Source: Massilibacillus massiliensis (lineage in GTDB: Bacteria > Bacillota > Negativicutes > FLKF01). From it: a DNA stretch of 64,000 nucleotides. The position numbers and the translations under genes are program-made. Shown in pieces: positions 53,864-63,680 of this stretch. Numbering within the stretch: the first letter of the stretch is position 1; every line of letters starts with the position of its first letter. Below the pieces are notes generated by a model. That model did not search any database, had not been told where the DNA came from, and saw only the letters and a program-made list of their open reading frames with translations. The stretch covers positions 3,639,533-3,703,532 of the forward strand of contig NZ_LT575483.1 of the NCBI RefSeq assembly GCF_900086705.1, given 5' to 3'.

Positions 53864-54727
53864 TTAAGCTTGGAAATTTTCTAGCCACTGTATGATTTTT
53901 GCATAGGTTGATTTTCCTTCGGGATCTTCTAGATTTCGGTCGAAGTCATGCACATCTTTATAAACTGTGATAAGGTGTGCGTTTGGGATACGTTTGCTAA
54001 GTGCTTTGCTTATTCTGAAAGGAACATCAGGATCTAATGTTGCCGCAGCTAATAGGGTGGGGGGCAGAAGTTTCAATTGTTCTTCATCCAATGAATAGGC
54101 TGCAGAACTTTCTTTGCCACAAAGCAGGTTTATCCATGTCCCATCTTGACGCGCTTTAATATAAAGTGAAAAACGTAGATGCATTGGCCCGTAAGTAATG
54201 GGGGAATCCGCAATGATTTTTTCTATGGCGGCATCCGAAATGGTGCCTAGTTTGTTATAGTGCTTACTCGGTGTAGAAAATTCAATTTCGTCAAGTCGTG
54301 TATAACCATATAAACTTATGATTGCCAACGGTAAAACGGCTTTGTTTTGTAGTAATAAAGTATAGAGCATAAAACAGAGATAAGCGCCTGCTGATCTGCC
54401 AAATAAAATGTAATGCTGATTGGTGAGTCCAAGCCGTATAGTTTTGTTTTCCAGGTAATAAGCAAGTGCAGCAAAAGAAGAATCTAAAATTAGTTTTAAA
54501 TTGGCTTCCGGGGCGAATGGATAATCTAAAGCCAGCAGATCATAACCTGCTTCCAAATACATATGGATATAAACTTCCGGCAGATCATCTCTCGTTCCAT
54601 AAAGCAATCCACCACCATGGAAATAGAGAACAGTTATATTTTTACGGTTCTTTTCTGCCTTATATAAATCCATGTTTAAGTTTATATTCTCTTTCGTTGT
54701 AAAACTAAAAGTTTCGGGTTTATTCAC
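53864..54727 (-). CDS. Alpha/beta hydrolase (HGGG / HSL-like)
   Basis: A 287-residue cytosolic hydrolase. The oxyanion motif FHGGGLLYG, the nucleophile elbow FGRSAGAYL and a late acid/histidine pair (DPDVPF and DVHDFD) give the expected triad. GTG 54727 is preferred: GGGAG lies eight bases upstream, and this start overlaps the pucR stop by eight bases, indicating coupling. An upstream TTG (54745) has no ribosome site. Its coupling to a purine regulator suggests a hydrolytic step in ureide use or amide cleavage, but the substrate is unknown. Confidence 0.78.
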   Translation of the reverse strand: MNKPETFSFTTKENINLNMDLYKAEKNRKNITVLYFHGGGLLYGTRDDLPEVYIHMYLEAGYDLLALDYPFAPEANLKLILDSSFAALAYYLENKTIRLGLTNQHYILFGRSAGAYLCFMLYTLLLQNKAVLPLAIISLYGYTRLDEIEFSTPSKHYNKLGTISDAAIEKIIADSPITYGPMHLRFSLYIKARQDGTWINLLCGKESSAAYSLDEEQLKLLPPTLLAAATLDPDVPFRISKALSKRIPNAHLITVYKDVHDFDRNLEDPEGKSTYAKIIQWLENFQA

Positions 54728-56354
54728 TAAGTTTTCTCCCGTCAATTAATTTAAATATTCTTGAAGATATTTGAATTTGGAGTAGTTCTTCCGGATTTAA
54801 AAAATCTATATTTAATAAGTTCTTTATTTTTTCAATTCTGTATCTTACTGTTTTTGGATGAAGAAAAAGTTTCTCAGATGTCAGATTATAGCTTTGATTG
54901 GTATCTAGAAATGTTTTTAGTGTTTCAAATAATAATGGATATTCATTTCTAAAACGAATTGTTTTTGGTGATATAAAACTTTTGAGATTGTCCAGACTTT
55001 TTGGATCTAGGAAAAGCTTGTAGATTCCCAGTTCTTCATAAGGCAGTATTTTATTGGTGTTATGAAATAATCGCAGAACTTTTTGGGTATCTAAAACTTC
55101 GCGGTTCGCGTTAAAAATGCTTGCTTTTTCTACCTTGGAGCTAATGCTTACATAATAATAGAATTCTTTAAATAAGTTGTGCTCCGTTAAGTCATTCATT
55201 ATTTTTTCAATCACGTCTGTAGTAAAGCCGGATTGGCTATGATTTAGGTTGAGAATAAATACGACGCGATCTAATTTTTCGAGAAACACAATATCGCGGA
55301 AGCAGGATTTGAACTTTATTCTAATTTGTCTTAGTGTTTTAGAAATAAAATTCGCACTTAGAATTTTACTCTCATCACGCTGCTGCAAACTTACCAATGT
55401 GATTTGATACATAGCATAACGATGTAAATTCAGGGATTCTAAAACTTCGTCGACATCTTTTTTTTCATACAAACGTCCATTCAGAAGATCATTGATAATA
55501 TTATTTTTTTGATGAAATAAATTTTGCGAGATTACATAATTCCTCAATAATTCTAGTTGTAAAAATTTAACGGCATTTTCTATGACCATAAAATCTTCCG
55601 GACTAATTTGTTCTAATAGTTCATGAATAACTAATTCATAATCGTAATAGCCTAAATGCGGGATACGGACGCGGAGTTGATTGCCAGTAATTTTAGGATT
55701 GGTATGATGATACATGACTTTTTTACGTTCATATTCAAAATGCATGTAATCTTTTGTAGCAACTTCACTTGTACTGAGTATTGTTATCGTTGAAAGCTGC
55801 GCGTTTGTCGTAATTTCCGTTCCTTTTGTTGCATTGATCAGGCTTACATCACGCAAGATCATTTTTTTAAATTCAGCTAAAATTTTGTCCATAGAAGGCA
55901 TTTTTAATGCCAGGCTGGTTAATTCACTGTGCACTTCATAATACTTATTTAGAAGGTTTACATTATTGTTGATGATAGGTCCTAAAATCTCAAGAATGAT
56001 GGATTCATACTTAACATCTTTATTTATCTGGATTAATGGAATCAAGTGCTTGTTACAAAGATCAATGATGATGTTTGGTATCTGAGAAACCAACCGGTCA
56101 ATTTTCATTATAATTGCACTGATTTCTAAATTATGGAGCTTTTCGAAGAATGCACCTAATTCATGATCATTCAAATTTTGCAAGGCAAAAAAACTGGTAA
56201 TAATCACTTCACCAGAGCGTCCCCAATTTGTTATATCCGTTGCCTCAAGTATGTTGACACCTGTTATTTCATTTAAAAGTTGATTTTTACCAGCTAGCAA
56301 TTTTGCTTTTTGAAAGGAATTCATTTTTAATAAATCTTTGATGTTCAAAGCCAT
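54720..56354 (-). CDS. PucR-family transcriptional regulator
   Basis: A 544-residue regulator. The N-terminal PucR domain (about 1-125; LNIKDLLKMNSFQKAKLLAG and GEVIITSFFAL) precedes a CdaR/GGDEF-like middle region. The C-terminal HTH_30 (LKTFLDTNQSYNLTSEKLFL followed by HPKTVRYRIEKI) binds DNA. PucR activates purine-catabolic genes in Bacillus in response to allantoin-type effectors. It is divergent from the fdrA-all operon and coupled to the hydrolase gene. The start at 56354 is supported by GGAG eight bases upstream; the frame from 56429 has none. Confidence 0.9.
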   Translation of the reverse strand: MALNIKDLLKMNSFQKAKLLAGKNQLLNEITGVNILEATDITNWGRSGEVIITSFFALQNLNDHELGAFFEKLHNLEISAIIMKIDRLVSQIPNIIIDLCNKHLIPLIQINKDVKYESIILEILGPIINNNVNLLNKYYEVHSELTSLALKMPSMDKILAEFKKMILRDVSLINATKGTEITTNAQLSTITILSTSEVATKDYMHFEYERKKVMYHHTNPKITGNQLRVRIPHLGYYDYELVIHELLEQISPEDFMVIENAVKFLQLELLRNYVISQNLFHQKNNIINDLLNGRLYEKKDVDEVLESLNLHRYAMYQITLVSLQQRDESKILSANFISKTLRQIRIKFKSCFRDIVFLEKLDRVVFILNLNHSQSGFTTDVIEKIMNDLTEHNLFKEFYYYVSISSKVEKASIFNANREVLDTQKVLRLFHNTNKILPYEELGIYKLFLDPKSLDNLKSFISPKTIRFRNEYPLLFETLKTFLDTNQSYNLTSEKLFLHPKTVRYRIEKIKNLLNIDFLNPEELLQIQISSRIFKLIDGRKLSE

Positions 56355-56489
56355 ACTCCTTTCTCCATTATGTATAAAAAAAACGTATTTTTTATAAGTT
56401 TTATACCAATGATAATGAAAAAAAATCATGATATAATGACGATGATTTTAGATTTAACACAATATTAACATAATAAAGGAGACTTGGAA
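56355..56489. promoter_or_regulatory. Divergent pucR/all operon control region
   Basis: 135 bases between the two divergent start codons. A plus-strand TATAAT (56432-56437) is preceded at 17 bases by only a weak -35, consistent with an activated promoter. The region is AT-rich. PucR binding sites are expected here, but none could be defined by eye. Confidence 0.5.
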
Positions 56490-59400
56490 ATGCTATATAC
56501 GGTAATTAAGAAAAATAATTATCAAGATTCGATCAATCTTATGTTACTTACAAATTCAATTAATACCCTGCATGGTATCACAAAATGTTCAATTATGATG
56601 GGAACTGATGCCAATAAGGATATTCTTAAAAATAGTGGACTTCTTACCGTTGAGGCTGAAAGCGCAGCACCAAGTGATATGATCATTGTCTTAGAAACAG
56701 CGGATGAAAAAAATGTTGAGAATGTTTTGGCTGAGACAGATAAATTTTTAAATGACCTAGCGGTTAAGAAAAAGAAAAACAGCGTTGAAAGTGTAACAAG
56801 CATCGAAGCGGCGATTGAAGAATTGCCGGATGCCAATGTAGCATTATTTTCTATTCCAGGCGAATATGCAGCCGATGAGATTGAAAAAGCGCTTGACCAA
56901 GGTTTACATGTATTTTCCTTTACCGATAATATTTCTATAGAAGATGAAGTCAGACTTAAGAAAAAAGCACATGAAAAAGGACTTTTATTGATGGGGCCTG
57001 ACTGTGGAACAGGCATCATCTCCAGTATTCCGATCGCGTTTACCAATGTAGTAAGACCAGGCAATATTGGTATTGTTGGCGCTTCCGGTACGGGAATTCA
57101 GGAAGTAACTACAATCATTGACCGACTTGGGGGTGGCGTTGTTCATGCGATCGGAACAGGTGGACGTGATTTAAGTGAAGCAGTTAATGCGACGACCGTT
57201 CGTGATGTAATTTTAGGTCTTGAACAACATGATCCTACGGATGTAATCGTTGTTATTTCCAAACCTCCGGCACCGGCAGTTAGAAATGAAATTGTAGAGT
57301 TATTACAAAATGTCAGCAAGCCTGTAGTCGCGATATTCTTGGGTGAGAAACCGGAGCAGCATGAAGGCAATGTGTATTTAGCACATACCTTGGAAGAAGC
57401 TGCGATGATTGCGGTGGATCTTGCGCAAAACTTACCGGTAAAACCGAATTATATGGAAGCAATCGAATATGAAGTGAAAAATCCGTTGCCTACAGAAAAA
57501 ACGGTAAAAGGCTTGTATTCAGGCGGTACGCTTGCTGCTGAAGCAGGCATGTTGATCGCCGAGGCACTCGAACTTGGAAAATTATCAAAAAAAGAAGGCT
57601 ATATACTGAACACAAATGGATATGAAGTCATGGATTTAGGCGATGATATCTATACGCAAGGAAAGCCACATCCGATGATTGATCCAGAAGTTAGAATCAA
57701 TAAAATCAAAGAATATGCAAAAGATGCCAATACGGGTGTTATCCTCTTTGATTGCGTATTAGGGTATGGTTCGCATCCTGATATGGCCGGTGTGTTATCA
57801 GAAGCTATTAAAGGAGCTATAGAAACTGCAAAAAATGATGGAAGAGAGCTTCATTTTGTTGCAACGGTCTGCGGAACGGAATATGATCCACAAAGTTATC
57901 AAAAATCAATAAAAACATTGCAAGAAGCCGGTGTATTGGTGGCCCAAAGTAATGCAAAAGCAGTTAGACTTGCCCTCAAATTAAAGGGAATAGAAGTTAA
58001 AGAAGCTGACAAATACGTAGTAGAAAGAAAAGTAGAAAAGAAAGCCTTACCAAAAGCCAGCGAAAGCATCATGGATCTTTTAAACTCTAAACCTCGTATT
58101 GTAAATATCGGACTTAGCAGTTTTACAGAATCTATTTTGGCATATGGTGGAAGTACCGTACAGTACGATTGGAAACCAGCGGCAGGTGGAAATAAAAAAC
58201 TGATTAAAATTTTGAATCAACTTTCTAAGATGGAAGAAATAGAACAAAGCAATCAAGAAGTCATTGACAAAATGAAGAGCTCACAGCCTTTCTTGGTTGA
58301 CGTAGTTCCGGCAAAATCAGTGATTGAAGCTTTAAATGATAAAGTGTTGCTTCACGCAGGTCCGCCAATTGAATATAAAAATATGACGGGTCCGATGAAA
58401 GGATCTTGTATTGGTGCAGTGTTGTTTGAAGGCTGGGCCGAAGATGAAGCGAGTGCGAAGGCTTTACTAGAAAGTGGAGCAGTCAAATTTACGCCATGCC
58501 ACCATGTAAATGCAGTAGGTCCTATGGGCGGCATCACTTCAGGGAATATGCCGGTATTCGTTGTGAATAACAAGCTGGATGGTTCAGTTGCTTATTGCAT
58601 CATGAATGAGGGAATCGGCAAAGTGCTTAGATTCGGTGCTTATTCCGAAGAAGTAATTACCAGATTAAAATGGATGAGAGATTCTTTGGCGCCGGTATTG
58701 TCTAAAGCGTTACAACGAAAAGAAGGTGGATTAAACATCAACGTTCTCATTGCAAAAGCAATTACAATGGGTGACGAGTTCCATCAAAGAAATATAGCAG
58801 CTTCGTTGATCTTCTTGAAAGAAATCACCCCATTCATCGTAGAACTTGATATAGACGAGAAAGAGAAGTACAGCGTAATAAAATTCTTGGCAGATACAGA
58901 TCAATTCTTCTTAAATATTATGATGGCAGCAGGTAAATCCATCGTCGATTGTGCAAGAAAGGTTACGCGTGGTACGGTCGTTACGACCATGTCGAGAAAT
59001 GGAGAAAATTTTGGTGTACGCATCAGCGGTATGGGGGATGAATGGTTTACTGCACCGGTTAATACACCAAATGGTTTATATTTTACAGGGTATGCAGAGA
59101 CGGATGCGAATCCGGATATCGGCGACAGCGCAATCACAGAAACAGTTGGTGTCGGTGGTATGGCAATGGTAGCTGCGCCCGGCGTTACCAGGTTTGTCGG
59201 CGCAGGCGGTTTTGATGATGCATTAAAAGTTTCGAATGATATGGATAAGATTTGTATTGCAAATAACTCCAATTGGAGTATTCCTACTTGGGATTTCAAA
59301 GGTGCTTGCTTAGGCATTGATGCAAGAAAAGTAGTGGAAACTGGCATCGAGCCATTGATTAACACAGGAATTGCGCATAAAAATGCTGGCGTAGGTCAGA

Positions 59401-59495
59401 TTGGAGCAGGAACTGTACGTGCACCGCTTGCTTGTTTTGAGAAAGCAATTGTTGCTTATGCTAAAAAACTAGGAATTTATGTTGAAGAAGACTAA
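56490..59495 (+). CDS. allFG: FdrA-YlbE fusion (AllF-AllG), oxamate carbamoyltransferase subunits
   Basis: A 1001-residue protein that joins two polypeptides encoded separately in E. coli. Residues of about 1-515 are FdrA-like, related to succinyl-CoA synthetase: GIVGASGTGIQEVTTIIDRL, GTGGRDLSEAV, GLYSGGTLAAEA and DCVLGYGSHPDMAG. After a charged linker, residues of about 545-1000 are YlbE/DUF1116-like: HAGPPIEYKNMTGPMKGS, TPCHHVNAVGPMGGITSGN and MSRNGENFGVRISG. FdrA, YlbE and YlbF are reported as the oxamate carbamoyltransferase AllFGH (recalled from the E. coli literature). ATG 56490 has AAGGAG eight bases upstream. Confidence 0.9.
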   Translation: MLYTVIKKNNYQDSINLMLLTNSINTLHGITKCSIMMGTDANKDILKNSGLLTVEAESAAPSDMIIVLETADEKNVENVLAETDKFLNDLAVKKKKNSVESVTSIEAAIEELPDANVALFSIPGEYAADEIEKALDQGLHVFSFTDNISIEDEVRLKKKAHEKGLLLMGPDCGTGIISSIPIAFTNVVRPGNIGIVGASGTGIQEVTTIIDRLGGGVVHAIGTGGRDLSEAVNATTVRDVILGLEQHDPTDVIVVISKPPAPAVRNEIVELLQNVSKPVVAIFLGEKPEQHEGNVYLAHTLEEAAMIAVDLAQNLPVKPNYMEAIEYEVKNPLPTEKTVKGLYSGGTLAAEAGMLIAEALELGKLSKKEGYILNTNGYEVMDLGDDIYTQGKPHPMIDPEVRINKIKEYAKDANTGVILFDCVLGYGSHPDMAGVLSEAIKGAIETAKNDGRELHFVATVCGTEYDPQSYQKSIKTLQEAGVLVAQSNAKAVRLALKLKGIEVKEADKYVVERKVEKKALPKASESIMDLLNSKPRIVNIGLSSFTESILAYGGSTVQYDWKPAAGGNKKLIKILNQLSKMEEIEQSNQEVIDKMKSSQPFLVDVVPAKSVIEALNDKVLLHAGPPIEYKNMTGPMKGSCIGAVLFEGWAEDEASAKALLESGAVKFTPCHHVNAVGPMGGITSGNMPVFVVNNKLDGSVAYCIMNEGIGKVLRFGAYSEEVITRLKWMRDSLAPVLSKALQRKEGGLNINVLIAKAITMGDEFHQRNIAASLIFLKEITPFIVELDIDEKEKYSVIKFLADTDQFFLNIMMAAGKSIVDCARKVTRGTVVTTMSRNGENFGVRISGMGDEWFTAPVNTPNGLYFTGYAETDANPDIGDSAITETVGVGGMAMVAAPGVTRFVGAGGFDDALKVSNDMDKICIANNSNWSIPTWDFKGACLGIDARKVVETGIEPLINTGIAHKNAGVGQIGAGTVRAPLACFEKAIVAYAKKLGIYVEED

Positions 59496-60339
59496 ACAAC
59501 AGCAAAATAGAAAGGCAAAGAGTAATCTATTGCCTTTCTATTTAAAGGATTACTGCGTTGGTAAAGTGCACAGTAAATTTAATCAAGGGCTGAATTTGCA
59601 ATTTGAGGATCGTCTGATTTATATCGGCCGCAGCGGAACGCCGTTATCTGCATTTGGATTCAATATAGAAGAAGAAAAATTGCTGCATATACTTAAAACT
59701 GTGAAAATTGATGATATGGTAATCCGGAAAGAGGATCATTTCATTTTTTATAGTTTTGCGGAAATTATAAAAATTTCTAGTGAAGAAGCAGAAGAAATTG
59801 ATTTGAAAATTCCTCAAATAAAATGTAAGGCTGAAAAAATTTCTGATACTGCATTATATAAATACCTAACCAATATACAGTTTGAACAATCAATTGGCAT
59901 TGAGTTGAATGAGAAAACGAAGAAATATGTAGTTTTGTTATCAACGTCTGATAAAGCCGATTTAAATTTAAATTTGGACATCATAAGATTTTTTACTGGC
60001 AGAGGTAAAGGATTGACGCCTAGTGGCGATGATATTCTCCTGGGATTTACGCTATGCATTCACTTATTTGGGGACTTCCCTCAGTGGAAACAAATGCTTG
60101 CATTTGCGGTTACCAATGAATCGACGACGATGATAAGTGTGGCATATCTTAATGCGTTATTGCAAGGGTATGTGAGTGAATCTTGTATACAGCTTGTAAA
60201 GTTATTAGATCATGGAGAAACAGAGCAAATACAAAAAAAGGTAGAACAAGTCAAGTCATTCGGACATACATCAGGAAGTGATACCTTGTTTGGATTTTTA
60301 CTAGGATTAAATTTTTTAATACATCAATGGGAGGGATAA
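59479..60339 (+). CDS. allH: AllH / DUF2877 protein (YlbF-like), third oxamate carbamoyltransferase subunit
   Basis: A 286-residue DUF2877 protein. The signature FFTGRGKGLTPSGDDILLGF is at about 168-187, and SFGHTSGSDTLFGFLLGL lies near the C-terminus. The start at 59479 overlaps the end of the fusion gene by 17 bases, with AGGA just upstream, so translation is coupled. It lies where ylbF follows fdrA-ylbE in E. coli, supporting an AllFGH complex made here from only two chains. Confidence 0.87.
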   Translation: MLKKTKQQQNRKAKSNLLPFYLKDYCVGKVHSKFNQGLNLQFEDRLIYIGRSGTPLSAFGFNIEEEKLLHILKTVKIDDMVIRKEDHFIFYSFAEIIKISSEEAEEIDLKIPQIKCKAEKISDTALYKYLTNIQFEQSIGIELNEKTKKYVVLLSTSDKADLNLNLDIIRFFTGRGKGLTPSGDDILLGFTLCIHLFGDFPQWKQMLAFAVTNESTTMISVAYLNALLQGYVSESCIQLVKLLDHGETEQIQKKVEQVKSFGHTSGSDTLFGFLLGLNFLIHQWEG

Positions 60340-60342
60340 TGC

Positions 60343-61566
60343 ATGGACATTATGTTGAATGAAGTTCAAGAGACAATGGAATGGTTATCTTCAATTAGTG
60401 ACGAACAAGGACCAGGCACGACACGGCTTTTGTATTCTCCAAGTTGGTTAAAGGCACAAAACGATTTGAAAGCGCGTTTTGAAAAATTAGGAATGGAATG
60501 TCATTTTGACGGTGTAGGCAATCTATACGCTACGTTAAAAGGAACGGAGTTTCCTGAAAAGACAATCGCTACAGGTTCTCATGTGGATACCGTTGTCAAA
60601 GGTGGAAAGCTGGATGGGCAACTTGGAATCTTCGGTGGGTATCTTGCAGTAAAACATTTGCTTGAAAATTTCGGTAAACCGAAAAAAAGTATTCAAATTA
60701 TTTCGATGGCAGAGGAAGAAGGCTCTCGCTTCCCGTATGTTTTCTGGGGCAGTAAAAACATTTTTGGTCTGGCAAAAAAAGAAGAAGTCGAGTCGATCAA
60801 AGATGCGGATGGTATCGGTTTCGTGGAAGCTATGCGTAAATGTGGTTTTGATTTTATTGAGAGTCATAAAGAACGTACAGATATTGAAGCTTTTATTGAA
60901 CTGCATATCGAACAAGGAAATTTCCTTGAAGAGGAAAATTACACAGTTGGCGTAGTAAACTCAATTGTTGGGCAGAAACGCTATAATATTACGCTCAAAG
61001 GTGAAGCTAACCATGCGGGTACGACACTCATGCGATATCGCAAGGACACCGTTGAATGTATGGCACGCATCATAACGCATTCGATTGATAAGGCAAAAGC
61101 TGTAGGGGATCCATTGGTCTTGACCTTTGGTAAAGTTGTACCAAAACCGAATACAGTGAATGTTGTTCCCGGTGAGACTTTATTTACGATGGATTGCCGG
61201 CATACAGATGAAACACTTCTGCAAGCTTTCACAACGGCACTTGAAGCTGATATGAAAGAAATCGCTGAAAAAAGCGGCATTGCAATTGAGATCGATAATT
61301 GGATGAATGAAAAACCTGTATCCATGGACAAAGAAGTTGTTGCAATTGTTGAACGCGTTTGCCAAGAGAAGAAAATGAACTATAAAGTAATGCATAGTGG
61401 TGCCGGTCATGATTCACAAATATTTGCACCGCGTGTTCCTACAGGCATGATCTTTGTTCCAAGTATCAAGGGGATTAGCCATAATCCAGCCGAGGACACG
61501 AAAGTCGAAGATCTTCGTGAAGGAATTAAAACGCTGGCTTATACGCTACACGAACTTGCTTATTAA
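60343..61566 (+). CDS. allC: Allantoate amidohydrolase-type M20 hydrolase (AllC)
   Basis: A 407-residue Zn/Mn-dependent amidase that releases ammonia and CO2 from allantoate to give ureidoglycine. Metal ligands are visible in TGSHVDTVVKGG, the bridging Asp in GKLDGQLGI, the Glu pair in AEEEGSRF, the ELHIEQGN histidine and the C-terminal SGAGHDSQIFA. The dimer-loop motif is NHAGTTLMRYRKD. GGGAGGG precedes the ATG. It is in the operon between allH and the MFS carrier. Related carbamoylases (beta-ureidopropionase, hydantoinase-linked) share the fold; the neighbours favour allantoate. Confidence 0.9.
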   Translation: MDIMLNEVQETMEWLSSISDEQGPGTTRLLYSPSWLKAQNDLKARFEKLGMECHFDGVGNLYATLKGTEFPEKTIATGSHVDTVVKGGKLDGQLGIFGGYLAVKHLLENFGKPKKSIQIISMAEEEGSRFPYVFWGSKNIFGLAKKEEVESIKDADGIGFVEAMRKCGFDFIESHKERTDIEAFIELHIEQGNFLEEENYTVGVVNSIVGQKRYNITLKGEANHAGTTLMRYRKDTVECMARIITHSIDKAKAVGDPLVLTFGKVVPKPNTVNVVPGETLFTMDCRHTDETLLQAFTTALEADMKEIAEKSGIAIEIDNWMNEKPVSMDKEVVAIVERVCQEKKMNYKVMHSGAGHDSQIFAPRVPTGMIFVPSIKGISHNPAEDTKVEDLREGIKTLAYTLHELAY

Positions 61567-61590
61567 TATAAGTATGAAAGGATGTTTTTT

Positions 61591-62859
61591 ATGAACACAC
61601 AAGCCTTAACAAAATCATATCCGGAAAACTATTGGAAACGACTCGTATTTACGTTCTGCATGGGCTGGACAATTATCTGGATTTACAGAGCGATGCTTTC
61701 GCCGATTTATCCGGAAATTCAAGCTACAATAGGACAACAAACAAACGCTGCTATGGGTATTATTGCATCATGTTATTTTTTTGGTTACACGGCACTACAG
61801 ATTCCGTCTGGTTATTTAGTTGATAAATTTGGGCAGAAGAAAGTCTTGATTCCCGGTTTTATCATTTTTGCTGCTGGTGTTTTCAGTATTGCGTCGGCAA
61901 CATCCATTATGCCGATTTATATCGGAGCGGTATTAGCCGGTGTTGGTTGCGGAACGTATTATGGATCTGCTTTTTCCTTGACATCACAACATGTACCGCA
62001 GGAAAAGAAAGGTTTACAAACTGCAATTGTAAACAGTGGCTCTGCACTTGGGATGATTCTTGGTATGACGGGATCAAGTTATTTCGTTAAAACGATGGGA
62101 TTGCCATGGCAGACTATGGTGATTATTTCTGGGTGTCTGTTGATCTTCCTTGTTTTATGGTTCTTCTTTGTTATCATTGAACCAAGTAAAGTTGCACCTT
62201 CAGCTGCAACGGCGAGCAATAAAGCAGAAGCATCTGCTGAGGTGGTAGAAGAATCTAAAGGTTCAATGTTCCGTCCTTCTTTGGTCACTTGCTATTTCTT
62301 GTATTTCACAACTTGCTATGCCTACTATATGATCGTAACTTGGCTGCCAAAATTTCTTGAAGCTGAACGTGGTATTACAGGTGGTATGATCGGTCTTACT
62401 GTATCGATGATTGCTGTGACTGCTGTACCGGGTGCTTTATATTTTGCCAACTTGTCAGATAAAAAACGTGGCAAGAAAGCGGCGATTATTCTTTTCCTTG
62501 AAATTGCTGCTTTTGTCTTGATCGCAGTTTCTATGTTTGTACCGGATACAACAAGCCTCGTTGTTGTTTTACTTTTATACGGTTTCTTAGGAAAAATGGC
62601 CGTAGATCCAGTTTTGATTTCCTATGTGTCTGACCAAGCTGATAAGAAAACGATGGCAACAACATTGGGAACTTTTAATTTCTTCGGAATGTCATCTTCT
62701 GTTGTAGCTCCTGCTCTTACGGGGTATATCATGGATCAAACTGGTTCAGGCGTGTGGGGCTTTTATCTTGGGGCTATTTTATTACTCATTGGTGCAGTTG
62801 TATTCTATATGACGAACTCCAGAACAAAGAGTCTAGATAAAGAAGGTGCTTCCGCGTGA
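61591..62859 (+). CDS. MFS transporter, probable ureide/allantoate uptake
   Basis: A 422-residue major facilitator with 12 TM helices. The motif A region GYLVDKFGQKKVLI lies between TM2 and TM3, and a long acidic cytoplasmic loop (about 208-230) divides the halves. The ATG at 61591 is nine bases after AAAGG; the ATG at 61582 abuts that site. It lies inside the all operon, and allE overlaps its end. By context it should import allantoate, ureidoglycolate or allantoin; the superfamily alone does not say. Confidence 0.82.
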   Translation: MNTQALTKSYPENYWKRLVFTFCMGWTIIWIYRAMLSPIYPEIQATIGQQTNAAMGIIASCYFFGYTALQIPSGYLVDKFGQKKVLIPGFIIFAAGVFSIASATSIMPIYIGAVLAGVGCGTYYGSAFSLTSQHVPQEKKGLQTAIVNSGSALGMILGMTGSSYFVKTMGLPWQTMVIISGCLLIFLVLWFFFVIIEPSKVAPSAATASNKAEASAEVVEESKGSMFRPSLVTCYFLYFTTCYAYYMIVTWLPKFLEAERGITGGMIGLTVSMIAVTAVPGALYFANLSDKKRGKKAAIILFLEIAAFVLIAVSMFVPDTTSLVVVLLLYGFLGKMAVDPVLISYVSDQADKKTMATTLGTFNFFGMSSSVVAPALTGYIMDQTGSGVWGFYLGAILLLIGAVVFYMTNSRTKSLDKEGASA

Positions 62860-63638
62860 GTTATCTGAATGATGTTGTCGGATATAGAAAAGACCTTTTA
62901 CTCAATCGATCCATCGTTAAGAAAAATTATGCAGTGCTTGAGCCGGATGGTTTAGTGAAAAATGTGATTCCCGGTTTTGAAAATTGTGATGTTACGATTC
63001 TCGGATCGCCAAAACTGGGCGCTAGTTTCGTAGATTATCTTGTTACGATTCACGCCGTTGGAAAGAATGAATTAGGCTTTGGCGAGGCAGATATCGAAAC
63101 TTTATTCTATTTAATAGAAGGCAGTTTGGAAGTGAAAGCTGATGAAGCGTCCTATTCCTTGGCTAAAGGGGGCTTTATTTACTGCCCGCCAGGTACGAAA
63201 CTTTATTTTCAGAACAAAAGCGGTAAGGAAGTAAAAGCGTTTATGTATAAACGCCGTTATACACGATTAGAAGGAACTCAGCCGTATGTTGTTACAGGAA
63301 ATACAGAAGATATGGAATGGACAATTTATGAGGGTATGGAGGATGTTTTAGTCAAAGACTTTTTACCAAAAGATTTGGCTTTTGACTGTAATTTTCATAT
63401 TCTTAGTTTTAAACCGGGTGCATCACATGGCTATATTGAAACCCATGTGCAAGAACATGGTGCTTATTGCCTGAGCGGACAAGGCATGTATAATCTGGAT
63501 AATGAATGGATTCCAGTGAAAAAAGGTGACTATATTTTTATGGGCGCGTATTGTTTACAGGCTTGCTATGCTGTGGGACGCGATGAATCTTTTGCATATG
63601 TCTATTCAAAAGATTGTAATCGTGATGCAATACTTTAA
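62856..63638 (+). CDS. allE: (S)-ureidoglycine aminohydrolase
   Basis: A 260-residue bicupin enzyme that hydrolyses ureidoglycine to (S)-ureidoglycolate and ammonia in a manganese-dependent reaction. Two cupin folds are visible: the first near ETLFYLIEGSLEVKADE, and the second with metal ligands in HGYIETHVQEHGAYCLSGQG. The GTG start overlaps the MFS stop as GTGA. It supplies the AllD substrate and completes the AllC-AllE-AllD sequence. Confidence 0.94.
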   Translation: MSYLNDVVGYRKDLLLNRSIVKKNYAVLEPDGLVKNVIPGFENCDVTILGSPKLGASFVDYLVTIHAVGKNELGFGEADIETLFYLIEGSLEVKADEASYSLAKGGFIYCPPGTKLYFQNKSGKEVKAFMYKRRYTRLEGTQPYVVTGNTEDMEWTIYEGMEDVLVKDFLPKDLAFDCNFHILSFKPGASHGYIETHVQEHGAYCLSGQGMYNLDNEWIPVKKGDYIFMGAYCLQACYAVGRDESFAYVYSKDCNRDAIL

Positions 63639-63680
63639 ATTTGTCGAAGACAGGTAAGATAGATAAAGAGGAGAATCGAA

